NCBI RefSeq assembly: GCF_024206495.1 | Contig: NZ_JAMBPQ010000012.1 | Coordinates: forward strand, 1 to 64,000 | DNA from: Paraburkholderia sp. CNPSo 3272 | GTDB lineage: Bacteria > Pseudomonadota > Gammaproteobacteria > Burkholderiales > Burkholderiaceae | DNA length: 64,000 nucleotides | Direction: 5' to 3' | In this document: positions 1-8,996 of the stretch, one piece after another | Layout of the letters: every line of letters begins with the position of its first letter | Numbering within the stretch: the stretch's first letter is position 1 | Made by a program: the position numbers and the translations under genes | Notes under the pieces: generated by a model | The model's database searches: none | What the model was told of the DNA's origin: nothing | What the model saw: only the letters and a program-made list of their open reading frames with translations

Positions 1-242
1 GCAACAGCGGCGGCGCAAGCAGCAGCGGCGGCAGCTCAGGCGGCTGTGGCTGTGGCGGCCACGGCGGATCGGCAAGCGGCCCTTCGGGCGGTCCCGCAGG
101 CGGATCCGGTGGTGGCGTTGGCGGGGGTTTCGGCGGATTCGGCGGTGGCTTCGGAGGTGGATTCGGCAAAGGTGGACCGTCGGGCGGCCCGGGCGGCGGG
201 TACGGCGGCGGACACGGTGGCGGCCATGGCAGCGGTCATTGA
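1..242 (+). CDS. C-terminal tail of a glycine-rich protein (partial, left edge)
   Basis: The frame ending in the TGA at 240-242 is open to the left edge and encodes about 79 residues, almost entirely Gly and Ser. It contains a short Cys-Gly-Cys-Gly-Gly-His stretch, then GGGF/GGF repeats and a final His-Gly-Gly-His tail. Such tails end several bacterial membrane proteins of unknown function. The functional domain lies outside the window, so no family can be assigned. The strong Gly periodicity in this frame, compared with the Ala/Arg-rich alternatives, is why I chose it. Confidence 0.5.
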   Translation, partial: NSGGASSSGGSSGGCGCGGHGGSASGPSGGPAGGSGGGVGGGFGGFGGGFGGGFGKGGPSGGPGGGYGGGHGGGHGSGH

Positions 243-483
243 ACCTGTACGGCGGTGCAGGCAGACCGCTGCAGCCACTCCGATCTGGCGCGACGGCCAG
301 GCGCGCCAGTCCTGGCGTCGGCGGCGGCGTCCCGGTCCCCCGGCCGGGCACCGCCGCCGTGGGCCGGTCGCCGGATGCGCGATGCGCGTGGCGGCCCCTG
401 GCGGCCACACCGGCTGTTTGCTCGCCATACGCCGGCGCAGACCATGACCGCTTGCGCCAGGCGCGTACCCAACCACGTGCGCC

Positions 484-1329
484 CTACAGCATCTCCAGCG
501 GACGCTTGCTGCGCGGCGGCTTGAAATACGCGTCCAGCGCCGCGTGCTCTTGTGAGCCGAGCACGAGATCGAGCGCCGCGCGGTTGTCGCGCACGTGCTC
601 CACGCGAGCGGCCTTCGGAATCGCGCAGACCCCGCTTTGGCCCAGCACCCACGCCATCGCCACGCGATAGACCGACACCCCGTGTGCGTGAGCGATGTCG
701 TCGAGCGGCGAGCGTCTGGGCAAGCGTGCGTGATCGACGGGGCTATACGCCGTCACCGGCATGCGATGCACAGCGCTCCACGGCAGCAGGTCGAATTCCG
801 CGCCGCGCCGTGAGATGTTGTAGAGAATCTGGTTGGTCGCGCACGCCTCGCCGCCAGGCGTGGCGAACAGCTCCTCCATGTCGTCGGTGTCGAAGTTGCT
901 CACGCCCCAGTGACGGATCTTGCCCGCGCGCACGAGCGCTTCGAACCCTTCGACCGTCTCTTCGAGCGGCACCCCGCCGCGCCAGTGCAGCAGATAGAGA
1001 TCGAGCCGGTCGGTGCCGAGACGTTTGAGGCTCGCCTCGCACGCGCGCGCGACGCCGCTGCGGCTCGCGTTGTGCGGATACACCTTGCTCACCAGAAACA
1101 CCTCGTCGCGCAGGCCCTGCAAAGCCTCGCCCACCAGGCGCTCGGTCGCGCCGTCGCCGTACATCTCGGCGGTGTCGATTAGCGTCATGCCGAGCGCCAC
1201 GCCTTCGCGCAGCGCGGCGATTTCCGCCGCGCGATGCGCGCTGCGCTCGCCCATTTCCCACGTGCCCTGCCCGAGCTTCGGAATGCGTTCGCCGTCCGGC
1301 AATGCGACGCTTGCAATATCGGTCGTCAT
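484..1329 (-). CDS. Aldo/keto reductase
   Basis: This is an NAD(P)H-dependent oxidoreductase of the aldo/keto reductase superfamily, 281 aa, a normal length for a single (beta/alpha)8 barrel. The catalytic tetrad is visible: Asp and Tyr in DTAEMYGDG (about residues 52-57), Lys in VSKVYPHN and His in LYLLHWRGG. The C-terminal cofactor-binding segment has AIPKAARVEHVRDN. The ATG at 1329 is preceded by a good AAGGGAG ribosome site. It is divergent from the GntR regulator at 1488, which may control it. The substrate cannot be read from the sequence. Confidence 0.92.
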   Translation of the reverse strand: MTTDIASVALPDGERIPKLGQGTWEMGERSAHRAAEIAALREGVALGMTLIDTAEMYGDGATERLVGEALQGLRDEVFLVSKVYPHNASRSGVARACEASLKRLGTDRLDLYLLHWRGGVPLEETVEGFEALVRAGKIRHWGVSNFDTDDMEELFATPGGEACATNQILYNISRRGAEFDLLPWSAVHRMPVTAYSPVDHARLPRRSPLDDIAHAHGVSVYRVAMAWVLGQSGVCAIPKAARVEHVRDNRAALDLVLGSQEHAALDAYFKPPRSKRPLEML

Positions 1330-1452
1330 GATCTCCCTTTGCGCGCCGCAACGGCGCCCACTGGCAAAGAACGGCCAGTGTATCGCCTCGCGCGCAATGC
1401 GGTCATACGCACTCTCGCAAGCCGTTCATTTCCGCGATTGCGCATCGATGAC

Positions 1453-1458
1453 ATAAAA
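1453..1458 (+). promoter_or_regulatory. Possible -10 element (TAAAAT) of the GntR gene
   Basis: TAAAAT lies about 30 nt before the GntR ATG at 1488, in the 158-bp divergent gap with the aldo/keto reductase gene. No convincing -35 box is seen, so support is modest. Confidence 0.35.
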
Positions 1459-1487
1459 TTGCCGTTCGCCTTTCATGCCTGCCTCCC

Positions 1488-2234
1488 ATGAACGCACCCT
1501 CGGAAGACCGCTGGCGCGACCTGCGCCCGGACCCGGACAACGACACGCCGCTGTATTTGCAGCTCGCGCGCAAGCTGAGCCTTGCGATCCACGACAATCG
1601 CTGGAACGCGGGCGAAGCCCTGCCCTCGGAGCGCGCACTCGCGGAGTCGCTCGGCGTTTCGCGCATCACGGCGCGCAAGGCGATCGCGCTGCTCGTCGAG
1701 CAGGGCCTGATTCGCCGCACGCAAGGCGCGGGCAGCTTCATCACGCCGCGCATCGAAGACCCGCTCTCGCGCCTCACGAGCTTCAGCGAGATGCTGCGCC
1801 AGCGCGGCTTCACGCCGAGCTCGCGCTGGCTCTCGCGCGAAATCCAGCCCGCGAGCCGCGACGAAGTGATCCAGCTCGGGCTCTCGCCGGCGGCGGCCGT
1901 CACGCGCCTCAAGCGCCTGCGTCTGGCCGACGGCATCGTCATGGCCGTCGAGAACTCCACCTTCCCCGCCGCGCTGATTCCCGACCCGAACGCGATCGGC
2001 GACTCGCTCTACAGCTTTCTCGAACAGCGCGGGCTTTCGATCGTGCGCGCGCTGCAACACTTTCGCGCCGTGAACGCGAGCGAGGAAATCGCGCGGCAGA
2101 TGAGCATCGCGCCCAACGAGGCGCTGTTGCTCATCACACGCGTAGGCTATACCGCCGATCAGCGCGCGATCGAACTCACCGATACCTACTGTCGCAACGA
2201 TTATTACGATTTCGTCGCGGAATTGCGCAAGTAG
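1488..2234 (+). CDS. GntR/HutC-family transcriptional regulator
   Basis: 248 aa. The N-terminal winged helix-turn-helix (about residues 20-85) has the family's LPSERALAESLGVSR recognition region followed by the RRTQGAGSFI wing. The C-terminal UTRA effector-binding domain (about 100-240) has the typical VTRLKRLRLADG and ALLLITRVGYTADQRAIE segments. HutC-subfamily proteins usually repress a neighbouring catabolic gene in response to a small ligand. The divergent aldo/keto reductase is the obvious candidate target. The downstream CoA transferase is convergent, with only 21 nt between the stop codons. Confidence 0.9.
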   Translation: MNAPSEDRWRDLRPDPDNDTPLYLQLARKLSLAIHDNRWNAGEALPSERALAESLGVSRITARKAIALLVEQGLIRRTQGAGSFITPRIEDPLSRLTSFSEMLRQRGFTPSSRWLSREIQPASRDEVIQLGLSPAAAVTRLKRLRLADGIVMAVENSTFPAALIPDPNAIGDSLYSFLEQRGLSIVRALQHFRAVNASEEIARQMSIAPNEALLLITRVGYTADQRAIELTDTYCRNDYYDFVAELRK

Positions 2235-2255
2235 CGCGCGCAAACGCGGCGGCAT

Positions 2256-3683
2256 CTAGTCGTTCCATACCGGCGCATTGCTGCCGATCGGCACCGGCGG
2301 CCGCGCATGGAATGCAGGCGTGAGTTCGAGCCGCTCGGCGGGCGCCACCGCGCGCACGCGGCCGAACGGCGAATCCATTTCCTCCAGACAATCGGCGAGT
2401 TCGGCGGCGCCCACCTCGGGTGCCTGCTGGCCGTCCTCGAGCGTGCCCATCGTCTGCAGCCAGCGGCCCGTTTGCGCGAGCGAAAGGCGCACGTGCCAAC
2501 TGCCGCCTTCGCGCATGCGCCGCGCAAGCGCGACCATCGCGCCGAACGCGGCGAGATAGCCCGTGGCGTGATCCAGCGCCTGGCACGGCAGCGGGCGCGC
2601 CGTAGTGAACGGCTGCGCGCCTGCTACGCCGTTGCTGGGTTTTGCTGCGGCGACGCTCTCGGCCCACACGATGCCGCTCGCCGACTGCACGAGGCTGTCG
2701 AAGCCGCGCCGCTCGCGCCACGGCCCGCGGTGCCCATACGCGCTGATCGACACGCACACGATGCCGGGCCGCACCTGCGCGAGCGCTTCGGGCGCGAATC
2801 CGCGCGCGGCGAGCGCACCCGGCCGGTAGCCTTGAACAAACACATCGGCGTCGCGCGCGAGTGCGCGCAACTGCTCGCACGCGGCTGCATCACGCAGGTC
2901 GAGCGTGGCCGAGCGCTTGCTGCGGCCGTTGTCGATCACGAGCGGCGCGATGTTCGGCAGATGCGGGCCGTTGATGAGCAGCACGTCCGCGCCGTGTTGA
3001 CCGAGCGTGCGCCCCGCCACCGGCCCCGCGATGATGCGCGTGAGGTCGAGCACGCGCACGCCCTCCAGAGGACGCGCCCCGGCGCCCCCACGCGGCGCCT
3101 CGGCGGGCGCGTCGCCGATGCGCTCGATCTCGAAAAGCGGCAGGCTCGCCACGGCCTTCGCCTGCTCGTGCGCGGCCCATTCGCGCGGCGCGCGCACGAG
3201 TGCGGCGCACAGGCCCGCTTGCGCGAGCGCGTCGTCGAGCGCCGCGCCTTCCCAGCCCAGGATCGCGCGCGCCACGGCGTCGCGGTCGTCCGGGCATCGG
3301 AGCACGCGCAGGATGCCCGCGAGGTGATGCGGGAAGTTCGCGTGTAGCTGGACCCAGCGGCCGTCGCCGGTCGGGAAATGGCCCGTCACCGGATGACGCA
3401 GCTCCGCGGGCGGCTTGCCGTCCACGCTCAAATAGCGTTCGCTGCGAAACGCGGCGAGCGCGCGGCGCACGTCGATTGCGACGCGCTGCGTCCGGCCCGT
3501 GCGCAACGCGTGCAGTTGCGCCGCCGCGAGCCCCGCCGCGCCGATGCTCGCCGCCGCGAGCGTGCCCACGCGAAAGATCGAGGGCAGGCCCGGATCGCCG
3601 CCTTCCATGTCGAGCCAGTCGAGCGCGGACGGGTCGCAGCCCGCCAGCATCCAGAGGTGTTCGAGCGCGTCGCGTGGCGTCAT
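2256..3683 (-). CDS. CaiB/BaiF-type (family III) CoA transferase, double-length
   Basis: 475 aa when started at the ATG at 3683, which has a clear AAAGGA site about 10 nt upstream. A longer frame reaches 3740 but has no better signal. The family's N-terminal signature (LDLTRIIAGPVAGRTL...GADV) appears only near residue 215, after about 200 residues that resemble a second, degenerate CaiB lobe (for example GRWVQLHANF). The Asp of QALDHATGY is the likely catalytic carboxylate. These enzymes move CoA between carboxylic acids. It is divergent from a citrate-synthase-like gene across a palindromic region, so the two probably act on the same acyl-CoA route. Confidence 0.85.
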   Translation of the reverse strand: MTPRDALEHLWMLAGCDPSALDWLDMEGGDPGLPSIFRVGTLAAASIGAAGLAAAQLHALRTGRTQRVAIDVRRALAAFRSERYLSVDGKPPAELRHPVTGHFPTGDGRWVQLHANFPHHLAGILRVLRCPDDRDAVARAILGWEGAALDDALAQAGLCAALVRAPREWAAHEQAKAVASLPLFEIERIGDAPAEAPRGGAGARPLEGVRVLDLTRIIAGPVAGRTLGQHGADVLLINGPHLPNIAPLVIDNGRSKRSATLDLRDAAACEQLRALARDADVFVQGYRPGALAARGFAPEALAQVRPGIVCVSISAYGHRGPWRERRGFDSLVQSASGIVWAESVAAAKPSNGVAGAQPFTTARPLPCQALDHATGYLAAFGAMVALARRMREGGSWHVRLSLAQTGRWLQTMGTLEDGQQAPEVGAAELADCLEEMDSPFGRVRAVAPAERLELTPAFHARPPVPIGSNAPVWND

Positions 3684-3766
3684 GGCGAGCAGTCCTTTTG
3701 CGAGGGAATACGGTAAGAAAGCGAGCCGAAGTGATGTCACGCATCGTCGCGCCGCTCGAATCCGGG

Positions 3767-3801
3767 ATCAATCTTGATTATCATGATCAACATAGATTGA
3801 T
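3767..3801. promoter_or_regulatory. Nested dyad operator in the divergent caiB-like/citrate synthase promoter
   Basis: An AT-rich island between the two divergent genes holds ATCAATC (3767-3773) repeated inverted as GATTGAT (3795-3801). Inside it TTGAT (3774-3778) is matched by ATCAA (3786-3790). The two dyads have nearly the same centre (3784 and 3782). This is typical of an operator bound by a dimeric helix-turn-helix protein. The HTH-bearing citrate synthase beside it is the nearest candidate binder. Confidence 0.6.
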
Positions 3802-3828
3802 TTCTCCGGTTCCAGGAGGCGAGCCACC

Positions 3829-5079
3829 ATGTCCAGCTATATGACCGCGGAACAAGCCGCAGCCGAACTCGGCATCAGCCGCGCCACGCTCTACGCCTAC
3901 GTGAGCCGCGGACTCATCGCCTCGGCGCCCTCGCCCAACGGCCGCCACAACCGCTACGACGCCGCCGAGGTGCGCCGCCTCGCGCGCCGCAAGGCCGATG
4001 GCAAGCGCGCGGGCAAGGTCGCGCAGAAGGTGCTCGACTGGGGCGTGCCCGTGCTCGAATCGTCGATCACGTTGATCGCCGACGGCAAGCTCTTTTATCG
4101 CGGCGAGGACGCCATCGCGCTCGCGCGTCAGGCCTCGCTCGAAGAGGTCGCGGCGCTGCTCTGGCAATGCGCGCCGCGCCGCGTGCTGCAGGCGCCCGAG
4201 GCGCCCATCGCGGCCGCGCAATGGTCGGCATGGCTGAAGATCTGGAGCGGGCACACGCCGCTCGAACGCGCACTCGTGCTGTTGCCGGCCGCCGCGGCGC
4301 AAATGCCGCGCATCTGGGCGCAGGGCCGCGACGCGCAAATCGACACCGCTGCGATGCTCATGCGCCTGCTCGCGGCGGCGCTCGTTTCCGCCGCGCCGTC
4401 GAACGAGCCGCTGCACCGTCAGCTAGGCGAGGCGTGGGGCGTGCGCTCGCGCGCGCAGACCGACCTGCTGCGCGCCGCGCTCGTGCTGTGCGCGGACCAC
4501 GAGCTGAACGCCTCGACTTTCACGGTGCGCTGCATCACCTCCACCGGCACGCATCTGTTCGGCGCGGCGACGGGCGGCCTGGCCGCCCTGGCCGGGCCGC
4601 GCCACGGCGGCGAGACCACGCGCGTGGCTGCGCTGTTCGACGAAGCCGCGCGCGCCGACGACCTGCATCGCTATCTTGCCGACCGCCTCGCGCCCGACGA
4701 ACTCGGCGCGGCCGTGCCGCTCTCCGGCTTCGGCCACCCGCTCTATCCCGATGGCGATCCGCGCGCGCGGCTCTTGCTGGACCTGCTCGCCCAACGCGCG
4801 CCGGCGCGCTCGCCAATGGACGAAGTCGACGCGCTCGCCCAGGCCGTAGCCGAGACGAGCGGCGCGCGGCCGACGCTCGACTACGCGCTCGCGGCCATCG
4901 AGCGCGTGCTGGGGCTGCCGCGCGGCGCGGCGTTCACGCTGTTCGCCGCAGGCCGTGTGACGGGCTGGATCGCGCATGCGCTCGAACAGACCGCCGATGG
5001 CCGGCTGATCCGCCCGCGCGCACGCTACGTGGGCGAAATGGCAGGCGATACGACGCATGCCGCGCGGCGCATCGCCTAG
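3829..5079 (+). CDS. Citrate synthase-like enzyme with N-terminal helix-turn-helix
   Basis: 416 aa. Residues about 5-50 form a MerR/excisionase-like helix-turn-helix (TAEQAAAELGISRATLYAYV, then GRHNRYDAAEVRRLARRK). The rest is a citrate synthase fold with all three catalytic residues in family motifs: His in GPRHGGE (about 258), His in GFGHPLY followed by DPRA (about 303), and Asp in TLDYALA (about 351). It should therefore be catalytically competent, condensing an acyl-CoA with an oxoacid. A strong AGGAGG site precedes the ATG. It is divergent from a CoA transferase over a palindromic region. The HTH could make it an autoregulator. Whether it is a true citrate or methylcitrate synthase cannot be told. 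Confidence 0.85.
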   Translation: MSSYMTAEQAAAELGISRATLYAYVSRGLIASAPSPNGRHNRYDAAEVRRLARRKADGKRAGKVAQKVLDWGVPVLESSITLIADGKLFYRGEDAIALARQASLEEVAALLWQCAPRRVLQAPEAPIAAAQWSAWLKIWSGHTPLERALVLLPAAAAQMPRIWAQGRDAQIDTAAMLMRLLAAALVSAAPSNEPLHRQLGEAWGVRSRAQTDLLRAALVLCADHELNASTFTVRCITSTGTHLFGAATGGLAALAGPRHGGETTRVAALFDEAARADDLHRYLADRLAPDELGAAVPLSGFGHPLYPDGDPRARLLLDLLAQRAPARSPMDEVDALAQAVAETSGARPTLDYALAAIERVLGLPRGAAFTLFAAGRVTGWIAHALEQTADGRLIRPRARYVGEMAGDTTHAARRIA

Positions 5080-5103
5080 CACGAGCGACCACGTCAACCC
5101 GGT

Positions 5104-5484
5104 TCAACCCGCCGCCCGGACGCCCCACTGCCCGCGCTGCACCCAGCCGCGCAACGCCTCGCCGACGCGCGCCGCGACACCGCTCGCACCCGCCGCGCGC
5201 ACGCGTTCCACGTCGACGGGCGCCACCGTGCACGCTGGCGCAGCGGCGCTTGCTCCGCCCAGCCCCAGCACGAAACGCGCCCCTTGGCGGCCCGCGCTCA
5301 CGTGCACGCGCACGCCCGCCGCGAGCCCGACCGACTCGCCGGCACGTAGCCAGTAGTCGCCGGCGTCGCCCGCGATCGTGAGCCAGAGTTCGCCTTCGCT
5401 CACGTGCAATTGCATTGCCTGGGCAAGCCGCCAGGTTTCGACGGGTTCGCCATGTTCCAGTTCGAAGATTCGGATTTCGCGCAT
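5104..5484 (-). CDS. DUF2917 domain protein
   Basis: 126 aa from the ATG at 5484, which has AAGGAG 8 nt upstream. The longer open frame to 5628 would run through the operator region and is not supported. The N-terminal half has the DUF2917 pattern (HGEPVETWRLAQA, ELWLTIAGDAGDYWLRAGES), a small cupin-like beta fold of unknown function. It is divergent from a MocR-type regulator, an arrangement often seen for this family, and is probably the regulator's target. Confidence 0.75.
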   Translation of the reverse strand: MREIRIFELEHGEPVETWRLAQAMQLHVSEGELWLTIAGDAGDYWLRAGESVGLAAGVRVHVSAGRQGARFVLGLGGASAAAPACTVAPVDVERVRAAGASGVAARVGEALRGWVQRGQWGVRAAG

Positions 5485-5609
5485 TGCCGTGCTCCTTGCA
5501 GACTGGCCGCCGAGTCCCCTCGGGCGGCCACCGGAAGGCTGGCTGACAAGGACTTGAAGCGCCTTACCGGTAGGAGCATTATTGCGAGCAGTGACGCACG
5601 GTCCCATGT

Positions 5610-5659
5610 ACAGTTCCGAACAGTTCATGTAGAACTGTGCAGCCGAAAAACCGAACAGT
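5610..5659. promoter_or_regulatory. Operator cluster of ACAGTTC half-sites (probable MocR binding site)
   Basis: A perfect inverted repeat ACAGTTC-ATGTA-GAACTGT spans 5620-5638. Further copies of the half-site lie beside it: ACAGTTC at 5610-5616, GAACAGT at 5618-5624 and GAACAGT at 5653-5659. The cluster sits between the divergent DUF2917 and MocR genes. MocR/PdxR proteins are known to bind arrays of direct and inverted half-sites in such divergent promoters. Confidence 0.7.
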
Positions 5660-5709
5660 CACTGCCGTTTCGAACCGCAGCCTCAAGCGGCATACCCTGC
5701 GAGACCCAG

Positions 5710-7161
5710 ATGAAACTCCAACTCGACCGCGCGAGCGATGTGCCGCTCACCGAACAGATCGTCACCGGCGTGCAGACGTGGATCCGCTCGCGCGCGGCGC
5801 ACCCTGGTTCGCGCCTACCGTCCATCCGCCAGTTCGCCGCCGATTACGCCATCAGCCGCTTTCCCGTGATCGAGGCCTATGACCGGCTCGTCTCGCTCGG
5901 CTACCTCGACTCGCGCCACGGCTCGGGCTTTTACGTGAGCGAGCACGCGCGGGCGGGCCTCGCCGGCATGGGCACCTGCGACCTCTCGAACGCCGCCGAC
6001 GAATCGGGTCACCTGCTCAGCCAGCTCGAACGCGAGGGCGAACTGCTGCAGCTCGACAGCGGCTCGATCCCGCAGGCGTGGCGCGACATCGACGCGCTCG
6101 GCCAGGCAATCCGCCATGTGTCGCGCAGCGACCCCGCGAGCCTCGTCGACTACGGCACGCCGACGGGCGACGCCACGCTGCGCGAGCATCTGCGCAACCG
6201 GCTCGCGCCGCTTGGCATCGTCGCCGAGACGCCGCAGATCCTCATTACCGAAGGCGCGAGCGAAGGCCTCGACCTGCTAATGCGCTACATGCTCAAGCCC
6301 GGCGACACGGTATTCGTCGAGGACCCCGGCTACTACAACCTGTACGGTCTGCTCAAACTGCATGGCGTGCGCCTCGTGGGCATCCGCCGCACTGCGAGCG
6401 GCCCCGATCTCGACCATTTGCACGCGATGCTCGCCGAGCACCGTCCGCGCGCGTTCTTCGTCAACACGGTGTTCCACAACCCGACCGGCTCGACGATCTC
6501 GCCGCCCGTCGCGTTCCGCCTGCTGCAGCTCGCCCGCGAGCACCGCTTCACGATCGTCGAGGACGACATCTACGCCGACTTCCAGGCCGATCCCACCGAC
6601 CGGCTCGCGGCGCTCGACCAGTTCGAGCACGTCGTGTACGTGGGCGGACTTTCGAAGACGCTCTCCTCGGCGCTGCGCGTGGGCTACGTGGTCGCCAACC
6701 CGGCGATCGTGCGCGATCTCGCGGCCATCAAGGCGCTCACCAGCATCAGCGGCTCGCGCTTCTCGCAGGCCGTCGCCGCCACGCTGCTCGAGCGCGGCGC
6801 GTATCGCAAATACCTCGAACGACTGCGCCGGCGCATTGCCGAGGCGCAAGGGTCGGCCACGCGCACGCTCGAAGCGCATGGGTGGGAGCTATTCGGCAGC
6901 GCGGCGGCGTCGACCGCCGCGGCGAGCGCGGCGCGCGGCTATGCGCAAACGGGCGGCAAGTTCGTCTGGGCGCGCGTGCCGCACGTGGAGGATTCCACCC
7001 GCCTCGCCGCCTGCGGCGAGCCGCTCGGCGTCGCGGTCTCGCCGGGCAGCCACTTCCGCCCGCAAGGCGAGTCGAGCCCGTGGATCCGCATCAACGTGGC
7101 GCTCACGCTCGACCCGCGCGCCCAGGCCTTCTTCGCGGCGGCGGCGCGTCTGGGAGGATAA
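5710..7161 (+). CDS. MocR-family regulator: GntR HTH fused to a PLP-dependent aminotransferase fold
   Basis: 483 aa from the ATG at 5710. Residues about 10-75 are a GntR-type winged helix (PLTEQIVTGVQTWI, SRLPSIRQFAADYAISRF, DSRHGSGFYVSE). The remainder is a fold-type-I aminotransferase. It has the PLP lysine in GGLSKTLSSALRVG, the Asp/Tyr of IVEDDIYADF, and a C-terminal SPGSHF...IRINVA substrate-arginine segment. MocR proteins use PLP and often an amino acid as signals. The array of ACAGTTC repeats upstream suggests it regulates itself and the divergent DUF2917 gene. Confidence 0.92.
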   Translation: MKLQLDRASDVPLTEQIVTGVQTWIRSRAAHPGSRLPSIRQFAADYAISRFPVIEAYDRLVSLGYLDSRHGSGFYVSEHARAGLAGMGTCDLSNAADESGHLLSQLEREGELLQLDSGSIPQAWRDIDALGQAIRHVSRSDPASLVDYGTPTGDATLREHLRNRLAPLGIVAETPQILITEGASEGLDLLMRYMLKPGDTVFVEDPGYYNLYGLLKLHGVRLVGIRRTASGPDLDHLHAMLAEHRPRAFFVNTVFHNPTGSTISPPVAFRLLQLAREHRFTIVEDDIYADFQADPTDRLAALDQFEHVVYVGGLSKTLSSALRVGYVVANPAIVRDLAAIKALTSISGSRFSQAVAATLLERGAYRKYLERLRRRIAEAQGSATRTLEAHGWELFGSAAASTAAASAARGYAQTGGKFVWARVPHVEDSTRLAACGEPLGVAVSPGSHFRPQGESSPWIRINVALTLDPRAQAFFAAAARLGG

Positions 7162-7276
7162 ACGCGCGAGGCGCCTCGGCCGCCTGCACCACGTTTGCGG
7201 CTGCGGGGCCGGCCGTCTGCGTGGGCACGCCGTTTTCCCTACAATGGCGCTTGCCTGCGCGCCACTCTCCTCGCCC

Positions 7277-8719
7277 ATGTCCGAATCCACCACTGCGTCC
7301 AGCACCATTGCGTCGCCCCGCTCGTTGTCCGTGATGCTGTGGCTCGTCGCCACCGGCTTCTTCATGCAGACCCTCGATTCGACCATCGTCAACACGGCGT
7401 TGCCGGCGATGGCGAGGAGTCTTGGCGAACTACCGTTGCGCATGCAATCAGTCGTGATCGCGTATTCGCTCACGATGGCGGTGATGATCCCCGTATCGGG
7501 CTGGCTCGCGGACAAGCTCGGCACGCGGCGTGTGTTCCTCGGCGCGATTTTCGTGTTCACGGTCGGCTCGCTCCTGTGCGCGAGCGCGCATACGCTGAAC
7601 CAGTTGGTGGTCTCGCGCATCGCGCAGGGCGTGGGCGGCGCGATGCTGCTGCCGGTCGGCCGGCTTGCCGTGCTGCGCACGTTTCCCGCCGAACGCTATC
7701 TGCCCGCGCTCTCGTTCGTGGCGATCCCGGGGCTGATCGGCCCGCTCATCGGCCCGACGCTCGGCGGCTGGCTCGTGCAGATCGCCTCGTGGCACTGGAT
7801 CTTTCTCATCAACGTGCCGGTGGGCGTGGTGGGCTGCGTCGCCACCTTCATCTTCATGCCCGACAGCCGCAACCCCGACACGCCGCGCTTCGACGTGCCG
7901 GGCTACCTGCTGCTCGTGATCGGGATGCTAGCGATTTCGTTCGCGCTCGACGGGCGCAGCGAGTTCGGCATCCAGCACGCCACGGTGCTCGTGCTCTTCA
8001 TCCTTTCGCTCGCCGCGTTCGTGGCCTACGGTCTGCACGCGGTGCGCACACCGCAGCCGATCTTTTCGCTCGACCTCTTCAAGATCCACACCTTCAGCGT
8101 CGGCCTGCTCGGCAATCTGTTCGCGCGTATCGGCAGCGGCGCGATGCCGTATCTGATCCCGCTGCTGCTTCAGGTGGCGCTCGGCTACACGGCCTTCGAG
8201 GCCGGCCTCATGATGCTGCCCACGGCCGCCGCGGGCATGTTCTCCAAGCGCCTCGTGACGTATCTCATCATGCGCTACGGCTACCGCAGCGTGCTGGTCT
8301 CGAACACGGTGCTCGTGGGCCTCATGATGGCGAGCTTCGCGCTTTCCACGCCCCACGAGCCGCTGTGGATGCGCATCGCGCAACTGGCGATCTTCGGCGC
8401 CGTGAACTCGATGCAGTTCACGGCGATGAACACCCTCACGCTCAAGGATCTCGGCACGGGTGGCGCGAGCAGCGGCAACAGCCTCTTCTCGCTCGTGCAA
8501 ATGCTCTCGATGAGCCTTGGCGTGACCGTCGCGGGCGCGCTGCTCACCACCTTCACGGGCATCATGGCCCACAAGACCGGCGAGAACGTGATTCCGGCGT
8601 TCCATGCGACCTTCATCTGCGTGGGCATCATCACGGCGGGTTCGTCGTGGATCTTCGCGCAGCTCGCGTCTGACCTGCGCCGCACCGCGAAGAAGACCGA
8701 TCCGTCCGAGCGGACCTGA
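7277..8719 (+). CDS. MFS multidrug exporter, DHA2 family (MdtD-like)
   Basis: 480 aa from the ATG at 7277. It has about 14 hydrophobic segments and the DHA2 hallmarks: LDSTIVNTALPAMARSLG near residue 35, the GWLADKLGTRR loop between helices 2 and 3 (MFS motif A), and the IAQGVGGAMLLP and GPTLGGWL segments of helices 4 and 5. It should be a proton-driven inner-membrane exporter. Its closest named relative is MdtD. No periplasmic adaptor or outer-membrane gene is adjacent. A TACAAT about 35 nt upstream may be its -10 box. Confidence 0.88.
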   Translation: MSESTTASSTIASPRSLSVMLWLVATGFFMQTLDSTIVNTALPAMARSLGELPLRMQSVVIAYSLTMAVMIPVSGWLADKLGTRRVFLGAIFVFTVGSLLCASAHTLNQLVVSRIAQGVGGAMLLPVGRLAVLRTFPAERYLPALSFVAIPGLIGPLIGPTLGGWLVQIASWHWIFLINVPVGVVGCVATFIFMPDSRNPDTPRFDVPGYLLLVIGMLAISFALDGRSEFGIQHATVLVLFILSLAAFVAYGLHAVRTPQPIFSLDLFKIHTFSVGLLGNLFARIGSGAMPYLIPLLLQVALGYTAFEAGLMMLPTAAAGMFSKRLVTYLIMRYGYRSVLVSNTVLVGLMMASFALSTPHEPLWMRIAQLAIFGAVNSMQFTAMNTLTLKDLGTGGASSGNSLFSLVQMLSMSLGVTVAGALLTTFTGIMAHKTGENVIPAFHATFICVGIITAGSSWIFAQLASDLRRTAKKTDPSERT

Positions 8720-8996
8720 CAACAACCGGTCAAGCCGGGACCGCGGTCGTTGCGGTTGCATCCTCGCCGCCGACGCGCACCTCAAAGGTGCGGCGCGCCT
8801 CGTGGCCGTGCGTCGCCCGGGTTCGCGCCGGCTTTGCGCACCAACCCGCACACCCTCCCGAAATAGCGCGGGCGCCATCGCACGGGCCGACGGCCGCGGG
8901 ACCCGGGACTCGCATACTTTTTGCTGTCCTATCCTGTAAACTTGGCGCTCACGCGTCCCGCCCGTCACGTCCGTCCCGCGCGCCATCGAAACGAAA

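Noticed and set aside
6362..7276. An N-terminal extension of over 300 residues on the MFS exporter
   Set aside because: It overlaps the MocR gene in another frame and is Arg/Ser-rich noise; the transporter begins at 7277.
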